Position numbers and translations under genes: made by a program. A stretch of DNA of 64,000 nucleotides from an uncultured Clostridiaceae bacterium (GTDB lineage Bacteria > Bacillota > Clostridia > Clostridiales > Clostridiaceae): assembly GCA_946405135.1 (NCBI GenBank), contig CAMJGD010000001.1, positions 186,001-250,000 of the forward strand. Direction: 5' to 3'. Each line of letters opens with the position of its first letter. Positions within the stretch are counted from its first letter, which is position 1. The notes beneath the pieces were generated by a model, which was not told where the DNA came from, searched no databases, and saw nothing but the letters and a program-made list of their open reading frames with translations. This document shows, in pieces, positions 57,415-64,000 of the stretch.

Positions 57415-58599
57415 TTATTTTTCCCCTTTCTTAATAAAGTCATTCCATAGTGGTGACATGTTTCTTAATCTATTTATTATTTTAGGTACTACTTCTAATA
57501 CATAATTTACATCTTCTTCAGTAGTTCCATCTCCTAAAGTAAGTCTCAAGGAACCATGCGCTATTTCATGAGGTAACCCTATGGCAAGGAGCACATGGGA
57601 TGGATCTAAGGATCCTGAAGTACATGCACTTCCACTGGATGCACATATTCCTGCGTCATCTAAAGAAAGAAGTATTCCTTCCCCTTCAATAAATTTAAAA
57701 CATATATTAGCATTACCTGGTAATCTTTTATCTCCTCTAGGCCCATTTAATCTAGTATAAGGAATAGCTAAAAGCCCATCTACCAATTTATCTCTTAAAG
57801 AAGTAAGCCTTTTATTATTCTCTTCCATATTTTCTACTGCTATTTCTATGGCTTTTCCAAGTCCAACTATGCCGGCTACATTTTCAGTACCTGCCCTTCT
57901 GGATCTTTCCTGGGCTCCTCCATGAATAAGGTTATCTATCTTTATACCTTTTCTTATATATAATGCACCTACACCTTTAGGACCATAAAATTTGTGTGCA
58001 GCTAAAGACAGCATATCAATATTCATTTTCTTAACATCCACCGGTACATGTCCTACTGCTTGAACTGCATCTGTATGAAATATAATCTTTTTTTCTCTAC
58101 AGATTTTTCCTATCTCTTCAATAGGCTGGATAGTTCCTATCTCATTATTAGCAAACATTATAGATACTAGTATAGTTTTATCTGTTATGGCACTTTTTAA
58201 ATCTTCAATATTTATAAAACCTTCTTCATCCACAGGAAGATAAGTTACATCAAATCCATTCTTTTCTAGATATTTACAGGCATGTAATACAGCATGATGC
58301 TCTATGCTTGTAGTTATTATATGATTACCCTTATTTATATTTGCAAATGCCACTCCTTTAATAGCCCAGTTATCTGCTTCTGAGCCGCCGCCAGTAAAAT
58401 AAACTTCGCTTCTATCACAATTTAAAGCTTTTGCTACTCTATCTCTGCTTAAATCTATCCCTTTCTTTGTATCCCTTGATATGGAATATATAGAAGAAGG
58501 GTTACCATAAAATTCCGTAAAATATGGTATCATCTCCTGCAATACTTCAGGTTTAGTATAAGTAGTAGCAGCATAATCCATGTAAACAGTTTTGTTCAT
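57415..58599 (-). CDS. iscS: Cysteine desulfurase
   Basis: PLP enzyme that removes sulfur from cysteine. The 394-residue protein opens [20 protein letters not shown] and shows the PLP-binding Lys in [10 protein letters not shown] (about 200) and the catalytic Cys in GSACTSGS (about 323). ATG at 58599 preferred over GTG at 58608, which adjoins the AAGGAG. Follows iscR by 12 bp. Confidence 0.96.
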   Translation of the reverse strand: MNKTVYMDYAATTYTKPEVLQEMIPYFTEFYGNPSSIYSISRDTKKGIDLSRDRVAKALNCDRSEVYFTGGGSEADNWAIKGVAFANINKGNHIITTSIEHHAVLHACKYLEKNGFDVTYLPVDEEGFINIEDLKSAITDKTILVSIMFANNEIGTIQPIEEIGKICREKKIIFHTDAVQAVGHVPVDVKKMNIDMLSLAAHKFYGPKGVGALYIRKGIKIDNLIHGGAQERSRRAGTENVAGIVGLGKAIEIAVENMEENNKRLTSLRDKLVDGLLAIPYTRLNGPRGDKRLPGNANICFKFIEGEGILLSLDDAGICASSGSACTSGSLDPSHVLLAIGLPHEIAHGSLRLTLGDGTTEEDVNYVLEVVPKIINRLRNMSPLWNDFIKKGEK

Positions 58600-58611
58600 G
58601 ATTTTCACTCC

Positions 58612-59061
58612 TTATTTGTCTATCTTTACTTCTGTGTAGCTATGACCAGAATTCATCCTATTATAGTCATCCACCATATCTTTTAATGTAACAGACTCCA
58701 TAACATCATCTATACTTTTTTTTATTTTCGTCCACAACAATCTGGTAGCACAACAATCCATATTATTACAGCTAGAGCCATCCACACAATCAGATATCTC
58801 TATAGGGCCTTCCAGCACATTCATAATTTCCGCTACAGTAATATCTTCTGGAGACTTATTTAAAACATAACCACCTTGAGCACCTCTTATACTCTTTATT
58901 AAATTTGCTTTCCTAAGTGGAGAAAAAAGCTGTTCAAGATAATATTCTGAAATTTTTTGCCTTTGAGATATACTTTTTATGGAAATTGGTGCTTCACCAT
59001 AGTGGATGGCTAAATCCAGCATGGCTTTAACCCCATATCTGCCTTTAGTTGATAATTTCAT
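58612..59061 (-). CDS. iscR: Rrf2-family regulator IscR-like
   Basis: Rrf2 winged-helix regulator, 149 residues: MKLSTKGRYGVKAMLDLA, recognition region SISQRQKISEYYLEQL, and a three-cysteine cluster-binding loop (DCVDGSSCNNMDCCATR) that should hold a [2Fe-2S] cluster. First gene of iscR-iscS-iscU-mnmA and very likely autoregulated. ATG at 59061 preferred; GTG at 59070 lies on the SD. Confidence 0.93.
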   Translation of the reverse strand: MKLSTKGRYGVKAMLDLAIHYGEAPISIKSISQRQKISEYYLEQLFSPLRKANLIKSIRGAQGGYVLNKSPEDITVAEIMNVLEGPIEISDCVDGSSCNNMDCCATRLLWTKIKKSIDDVMESVTLKDMVDDYNRMNSGHSYTEVKIDK

Positions 59062-59109
59062 CTCTATCACTCCTATTAATGTTGAGTGCTTTACTATTTT
59101 TTCATGCTA

Positions 59110-59138
59110 ATTGTATCAAAGCCGACCATAATTGTCAA
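59110..59138 (-). promoter_or_regulatory. SigA promoter of iscR with overlapping dyad
   Basis: TTGACA (59133-59138), 17-bp spacer, TACAAT (59110-59115). The -35 lies in the dyad ATTGT-tg-ACAAT (59131-59142), a candidate operator. Confidence 0.8.
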
Positions 59139-59153
59139 CAATATGTTAACCCA

Positions 59154-60431
59154 TCATTTATCTTCTTTTTTAACTCTATTCCAATATTCTTTTGAAGCTT
59201 GCTCCATCTTATTATTTCCAAATTCATAGTATCTAGCATCAGCTAAATTATTAGGAAGATATGACTGCTTAATATAGTTATTTTTATAGTTGTGAGGATA
59301 TTTATATCCTATTCCTCTACCTAAATCTTCTGCACCAGTATAATGCGCATCTCTTAAATGAGATGGTATCTCTCCTATATCTTTCTTCTCTAAATCTTCT
59401 AAAGCTCTATCTATGCTTACTATAACTGAATTTGATTTAGGGGATGTAGCAAGAACTATCACCGCCTGAGCTAAAGGAATTCTGCCTTCAGGAAATCCTA
59501 ACTGCATGGCTGAATCTATACAGCTTTTAACTATAGTTATAGCATTAGGATAAGCTAATCCTATATCTTCACAAGCTATAACTAAAAGTCTTCTACATAT
59601 AGATATTAAATCACCAGCTTTTATAAGTCTTGCTAGATAGTGAAGAGAAGCATCTACATCACTTCCTCTTATAGATTTTTGAAAAGCACTTAATATATCA
59701 TAATGACTATCCCCTTGAATATCATAATTTAATATCTTACCCTGGGTACTTTCTCTAGCCACCTCCATATCTATATTTATATTTGAATTATTATCTGGCA
59801 TAGTAGAATATAAAGCTATCTCTAGAGAATTTAATGCTCTTCTCAAATCTCCCTCAGAAGTATTTATCATATATTCTAAAGCTTCTCTCTCTATATTTAT
59901 GTTCATTCCAGGATAATCTTCTTTAGCGATATCTTTTGCCCTAATCAAGGCTTTATACATCTCTTCTTTTTCAATAGGTTTAAATTCAAAAACAGTAGAC
60001 CTGCTTAATATAGCTTTAAAAATATAATGATAAGGATTCTCTGTGGTACTAGCTATTAAAGTTATTCTTCCATCTTCAATAAACTCAAGTAATGACTGCT
60101 GCTGTTTTTTATTAAAATTTTGGATTTCATCTAAATAAAGAAGTACTCCATTCATCCCTTCAAAGGTATCTAGTTTTTCAACTATTTCTTGTATATCTTT
60201 GAGTCCTGCACTAGTAGCATTTAATTTGTAAAATTTTTTATTGCTCTTATAAGCTATTATATTAGCTACAGTAGTTTTTCCTACTCCTGGCGGACCATAA
60301 AATATCATATTGCTTATACATCCACTTTTTAATATCCTATTTAATATTTTATTTGAACCAAGTATATGCTTTTGACCTACAACTTCTTCTAAGGTTTGAG
60401 GTCTTATCCTGTCTGCTAAAGGTTTATGCAT
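59154..60431 (-). CDS. rarA: Replication-associated recombination protein A (RarA/MgsA)
   Basis: Clamp-loader-like AAA+ ATPase acting at stalled forks. The 425-residue protein: PLADRIRPQTLEEVVGQ, Walker A GPPGVGKTT, Walker B LYLDEIQNF, ASTTENPYH (sensor 1), then a helical MgsA C-terminal region (KAGDLISICRRLLVIACEDIG). ATG at 60431 behind GGTGAGG. Monocistronic. Confidence 0.94.
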   Translation of the reverse strand: MHKPLADRIRPQTLEEVVGQKHILGSNKILNRILKSGCISNMIFYGPPGVGKTTVANIIAYKSNKKFYKLNATSAGLKDIQEIVEKLDTFEGMNGVLLYLDEIQNFNKKQQQSLLEFIEDGRITLIASTTENPYHYIFKAILSRSTVFEFKPIEKEEMYKALIRAKDIAKEDYPGMNINIEREALEYMINTSEGDLRRALNSLEIALYSTMPDNNSNINIDMEVARESTQGKILNYDIQGDSHYDILSAFQKSIRGSDVDASLHYLARLIKAGDLISICRRLLVIACEDIGLAYPNAITIVKSCIDSAMQLGFPEGRIPLAQAVIVLATSPKSNSVIVSIDRALEDLEKKDIGEIPSHLRDAHYTGAEDLGRGIGYKYPHNYKNNYIKQSYLPNNLADARYYEFGNNKMEQASKEYWNRVKKEDK

Positions 60432-60487
60432 AAACCTCACCGTCTTTCTTTTATTATTTCATTATACTATTTTATCATAAAATGTAT

Positions 60488-60527
60488 AAAAAATAGAGAT
60501 TACTAATCCTTAGCAATCTCTATTTTT
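60488..60527 (-). terminator. Terminator of the arginine deiminase operon
   Basis: AAAAATAGAGATT / AATCTCTATTTTT stem with 13-nt loop; T-run on the minus strand. Confidence 0.85.
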
Positions 60528-60576
60528 AGTTAAAAGTTATTAACCTGCAATATACAATTATAACTTTCTTTCATTA

Positions 60577-61527
60577 CTATTTTATAATACGGGTTCCATT
60601 ACTACCTTCAATAGCTTCTCTAGCTTTCTCCAAAGATGTTATTATAGATTCTCTTCCTTCTTTAGAATTAACAAACATCATTGCAGCTTTAACCTTAGGC
60701 AGCATAGAGCCTGATGCAAAATGACCTTCTTCTATGTATTTTTCTGCTTCACTTATAGTCATCTTACTTAAATCCTGCTGATTTTCTTTTCCATAATTTA
60801 TGGAAACCTTTTCTACAGCAGTTAATATTATTAATTTATCTGCATTTAAAATCTCTGCTATCTTTTCTGAGGCAAAATCTTTATCAATTACTGCTGCAAC
60901 ACCCTGAAGCTTTCCATTACCTCTATCAATTACAGGTATTCCTCCACCACCTACAGTTATAACTACATGTCCTGCATCCACTAAAGTATTTATTATTTTT
61001 TCCTCTACTACAGCTACTGGAAGAGGTGAAGGTACCACTCTTCTCCAGCCTCTGTTAGCATCTTCTTTCATAACATACCCTTTTTCCTGCATCAACTTTT
61101 TAGCTTGTTCCTCTGTAAAAAAAGAACCTACAGGTTTAGTTGGATTTTTAAATCCTTCATCTTTTTCATCTACTACTACTTGAGTTATCACTGTGGCAAT
61201 CTCTTTGTTTAGGCCTCTCTTTTTCATCTCTTCTCTGATAGCCTGCTGAAGATGATATCCAATATATCCTTGGCTCATAGCACCACATTCAGGAAAAGGC
61301 ATCACTGGATTTTTTTCATTTAATGAGGCTGAAGCTTCATAAGTAGATACTATCTGTCCTACTTGAGGTCCATTGCCATGGGCTACTATAACTTCATGTC
61401 CTTCTTCAATAAGATCAACTATAGCTTTGGAAGTTTCATGAGCGGTAACAAGTTGAGCTTCTGCAGAGATATCCTTAGGATTGGCTTGAAGTGCATTTCC
61501 TCCTAAGGCTATAACTATTCTTGCCAT
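60577..61527 (-). CDS. arcC: Carbamate kinase
   Basis: Makes ATP from carbamoyl phosphate and ADP, the energy-yielding last step of the arginine deiminase pathway. The 316-residue protein has ALGGNALQ, HGNGPQVG, GRRVVPSP-like WRRVVPSPLP, VGGGGIPVI, VIDKDFASEKIAE and SMLPKVKA. Last gene after argF, with a hairpin between. Confidence 0.96.
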   Translation of the reverse strand: MARIVIALGGNALQANPKDISAEAQLVTAHETSKAIVDLIEEGHEVIVAHGNGPQVGQIVSTYEASASLNEKNPVMPFPECGAMSQGYIGYHLQQAIREEMKKRGLNKEIATVITQVVVDEKDEGFKNPTKPVGSFFTEEQAKKLMQEKGYVMKEDANRGWRRVVPSPLPVAVVEEKIINTLVDAGHVVITVGGGGIPVIDRGNGKLQGVAAVIDKDFASEKIAEILNADKLIILTAVEKVSINYGKENQQDLSKMTISEAEKYIEEGHFASGSMLPKVKAAMMFVNSKEGRESIITSLEKAREAIEGSNGTRIIK

Positions 61528-61559
61528 AAAATCATTCCTCTCAATTAAAGTAGGTTATA

Positions 61560-61582
61560 ATGAGGGCTATAAGAGCCCTCAT
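61560..61582 (-). promoter_or_regulatory. Intercistronic hairpin argF-arcC
   Basis: 9-bp perfect stem ATGAGGGCT/AGCCCTCAT, 5-nt loop, no T-run. Likely an mRNA-processing or stability element. Confidence 0.55.
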
Positions 61583-61587
61583 ACTTA

Positions 61588-62571
61588 TTATAGTGTAGCC
61601 ACCATAACTGCTTTTATTGTATGCATTCTATTTTCAGCTTCATCAAAAACTACAGAGTGTTTGCTTCTAAATACTTCATCTGTAACTTCTCTTATATCAA
61701 GTCCCATCTTCTCTTTAGCTTCCCTAGCTACATTTGTTTCAAAATCATGGAAAGATGGTAAGCAATGCATAAATAATACATCTTGATTTTCTGTTTTATT
61801 AATCATTTCCATGGTAACTCTGTAAGGAGTTAACATTTTAACTCTTTCAGGTAACTTATCTTCTTCTCCCATAGATGCCCATATATCTGTATAAATAACA
61901 TCTGCACCCTTTACATCGTCTATATTGTCAGTTACCTCTATTTTAGCTCCAGTTTCTTTTGCTATCTTTTCTGTTTTTTCAACTACTGCTGGATCAGGCC
62001 ATAATTCCTTTGGCGCAAGAGCCATAAAGGTCATTCCCATCTTTGCACAACCATACATAAGTGCATAGCCCATATTATTTCTTGCATCTCCAACAAATAC
62101 AAACTTAACTTTGTTTAATGGTTTTTTGATATGTTCTTCAATAGTCATAAGATCAGCTAATACCTGTGTTGGATGGTCTATATCTGTTAAGCCATTCCAA
62201 ACTGGAATTCCTGAATGTTTTGCAAGAAGATCTACTGTTTCTTGTTCATAACCTCTAAATTCTATACCATCATAAAATCTTCCTAATACTTTAGCTGTAT
62301 CTTCTAAAGACTCTTTTTTACCCATTTGTGAATTGCTTAAGTATGTAACATGAGCACCTTCGTCCAATGCAGCAACTTCAAAAGCACATCTTGTTCTTGT
62401 AGAAGTTTTTTCAAATAGAAGAACTATATTTTTGCCCTCTAAAGATTTTTCCTTTATACCTAATCTCTTCTTTGATTTTAAATCATGAGATAAGTCTAAC
62501 ATGTATCTTATCTCCTGTGGGGTAAAGTCCAATAAAGTTAAAAAACTTCTTCCTTTTAAATTAACAGCCAT
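61588..62571 (-). CDS. argF: Ornithine carbamoyltransferase (catabolic, ArcB type by context)
   Basis: Phosphorolyses citrulline to ornithine and carbamoyl phosphate in this operon. The 327-residue protein has carbamoyl phosphate site STRTRC (about 56-61), [22 protein letters not shown] and HCLPSFHD. Position between arcA and arcC indicates the catabolic role. Confidence 0.95.
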   Translation of the reverse strand: MAVNLKGRSFLTLLDFTPQEIRYMLDLSHDLKSKKRLGIKEKSLEGKNIVLLFEKTSTRTRCAFEVAALDEGAHVTYLSNSQMGKKESLEDTAKVLGRFYDGIEFRGYEQETVDLLAKHSGIPVWNGLTDIDHPTQVLADLMTIEEHIKKPLNKVKFVFVGDARNNMGYALMYGCAKMGMTFMALAPKELWPDPAVVEKTEKIAKETGAKIEVTDNIDDVKGADVIYTDIWASMGEEDKLPERVKMLTPYRVTMEMINKTENQDVLFMHCLPSFHDFETNVAREAKEKMGLDIREVTDEVFRSKHSVVFDEAENRMHTIKAVMVATL

Positions 62572-62588
62572 TTTTTTACCTCCTCATA

Positions 62589-63812
62589 TTATATGTTTTC
62601 TCTATAAATCGGCATGCTCATACATCTTGGGCCGCCTCTTCCTCTAGACAGTTCAGAACTTGGCATAGTGATAACTTTTACTCCATGCCTTGTTAATATA
62701 TCATTGGTAACATAGTTTCTATTATAAGTTACTACTATTCCTGGTGCAATAGCTAGGGTATTAGATCCATCATTCCATTGCTCTCTTCCAGCAGTTATAG
62801 CATCTCCTCCACCACATCTAATAAGCTCTACAGCGTTTAAATTTAGTGCTTCACTTAATATTTTATTTAGCTCATCTTTATGAGATTTAAAACTCAAAGT
62901 ATTATTAGCACCTTTGGTTACCTCATATACATTTAATGGGCCTTCTATTTCAGGATGAATTGTAAATTTATCGTAATCTACCATAGTAAAAACTGTATCA
63001 AGATGCATAAATGCTCTGCATGCAGGTATTTCAAAAACAAGAACTCTTTCAAAAGAAGAATTTTTCTCAAATAAATTTTGAGCTACTATCTCTATAGCTT
63101 CTGGTGAAGTTCTTTCACTACAGCCTATAGCTAAAACCTTATCTGATAAAACAAGTTCGTCCCCACCTTCAATGCTATATGGAAAATCCCTTTTATACCA
63201 TAAAGGTGTATTTTGTCCTTTAAACATAGGGTGATTTCTGTATACACATTCAATAAAAAGAGTTTCTCTTTTTCTTGCACTTGTATTCATTGAATTTATA
63301 CTTAAACCATTACCTATAGTTGCAGCAGGGTCTCTCGTAAAATAAAGGTTTGGCATTGGATCAAGGTAAAAAGGATATTTATTATGCATTATTTCTACTA
63401 ATGATGATATACCTTTGATAGATATCTCATCTTTCCTTATACCAGACATTAAAGTCTCCACCATAACCTTAGTATCCATGGATAAAAGATATTCCATTAA
63501 AGCCTCTGTTAGGGCATGGGATGTTATTCTGCTCTCTCTTAAGAAATTAATTAAGAACTGTTTCTTTACTTCAATATCTGTAAGAGATTCCTCTACCAGC
63601 TTTTCTATGTACAACACTTCTACCCCATTTTGCCTTAATATATTAGCAAATCCATCATGTTCTTCTCTTGCAGCTTCCAAAAAAGGGATGTCATCAAATA
63701 GTAGTTTATTTAAATATTCTGGAACTAAATTTTCTATTTCCCTTCCTGGTTTATGCAGTACCACTTTTTTTAGTTTTCCTATTTCTGATGTTACATTTAA
63801 TACTGAATTCAT
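62589..63812 (-). CDS. arcA: Arginine deiminase
   Basis: Converts arginine to citrulline and ammonia. The 407-residue protein has YFTRDPAATIG, SIEGGDELVL, HLDTVFTMVD and the catalytic Cys in RGGPRCMSMP (about 399). First gene of arcA-argF-arcC; GAGGGGGTG precedes the ATG. The operon lets the cell gain ATP from arginine and resist acid. Confidence 0.97.
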   Translation of the reverse strand: MNSVLNVTSEIGKLKKVVLHKPGREIENLVPEYLNKLLFDDIPFLEAAREEHDGFANILRQNGVEVLYIEKLVEESLTDIEVKKQFLINFLRESRITSHALTEALMEYLLSMDTKVMVETLMSGIRKDEISIKGISSLVEIMHNKYPFYLDPMPNLYFTRDPAATIGNGLSINSMNTSARKRETLFIECVYRNHPMFKGQNTPLWYKRDFPYSIEGGDELVLSDKVLAIGCSERTSPEAIEIVAQNLFEKNSSFERVLVFEIPACRAFMHLDTVFTMVDYDKFTIHPEIEGPLNVYEVTKGANNTLSFKSHKDELNKILSEALNLNAVELIRCGGGDAITAGREQWNDGSNTLAIAPGIVVTYNRNYVTNDILTRHGVKVITMPSSELSRGRGGPRCMSMPIYRENI

Positions 63813-64000
63813 CTATTCACCCCCTCAAAATTCTCTACTCACATGTTCATTATATAAGTTATATGAATACCTTCCCAACAGCCATATCGTTAAATATTAG
63901 ACTAAATATAATCATATACAGCTATTTAATTAAATTATGACTTATATATATGGTATTTATGCACATTATAACCATTTTATATATAGATTTGAGCTTTGAC
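63813..64000. other. Region upstream of arcA
   Basis: AT-rich, no gene seen. Several TATAAT-like and TTCATAT-like strings occur, but no ArgR box or promoter stands out clearly. The next gene lies beyond the edge. Confidence 0.4.

Noticed and set aside
1..64000. CRISPR array, prophage, toxin-antitoxin or restriction system
   Set aside because: No regularly spaced repeats, phage structural genes or defence families were seen.
63813..64000. ArgR boxes upstream of arcA
   Set aside because: Some TTCATAT/TGCATAA strings exist but no clean pair of 18-bp palindromes; in AT-rich DNA these are expected by chance.

Overview
The window is AT-rich chromosomal DNA from a spore-forming Firmicute. Gene content, protein sequences and low GC point to the genus Clostridium, probably close to the C. 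botulinum group I / C. sporogenes lineage (a judgement from recognition, not a search). Almost everything is core genome and most genes lie on the minus strand. TTG and GTG starts are common, and strong Shine-Dalgarno (SD) sequences often fix a start different from the longest open frame.

Layout: 1-5073 is the priA(partial)-coaBC-rpoZ-gmk-remA-yicC cluster. 5184-9141 holds an aminotransferase, a guanine-riboswitch-controlled purine permease and an asparaginase. 9275-17821 is the accessory part: two tiny ORFs, a DUF2935-like gene, an AraC regulator divergent from an ADP-ribosylglycohydrolase, a truncated ECF sigma gene with an intact membrane partner, an ABC-2 exporter, a GC-richer TipA/MerR regulator, an IS200 scrap, tRNA-Pro(GGG) and a LURP-one-related gene. 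17963-23346 is spoIVA, gpsA, der and a DUF512 radical SAM gene. 23528-31078 is the phosphate regulon (pgeF-phoP-phoR, pstS-pstC-pstA-pstB-phoU). 31222-42916 carries nrdR, ylmC, the sporulation sigma block (spoIIGA-sigE-sigG), ftsA-ftsZ, a family-2 glycosyltransferase, pilT, aroE, an intact sigK and a penicillin-binding protein. 42976-54220 is udk-trhP-trmR-typA-ylbF-rnjA-fur-DUF1292-ruvX-ireB-alaS with an alanine T-box. 54276-60431 has a transporter, a PRC-barrel protein, mnmA-iscU-iscS-iscR and rarA. 60577-63812 is the arginine deiminase operon arcA-argF-arcC.

Working together: SpoIIGA, SigE, SigG, SigK and SpoIVA cover mother-cell and forespore programmes, and a consensus-perfect SigF-type promoter sits in front of sigG. 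IscS/IscU/IscR supply sulfur and clusters, and MnmA uses IscS sulfur for tRNA. TrhP and TrmR form a tRNA wobble-uridine hydroxylation/methylation pair. PhoPR probably drives pst. Several near-consensus SigA promoters (TTGACA, 17-bp spacer) can be read by eye.

I found no convincing multi-gene undescribed system. The most interesting signals are small and structural: a leader hairpin that would bring a distant strong SD to the ireB start codon; a udk terminator whose 3' arm is the ribosome site of the next gene; a terminator-like hairpin at the very start of the typA transcript; 21-bp-spaced repeats between the AraC regulator and the ADP-ribosylglycohydrolase; and a broken sigma gene beside an intact partner.
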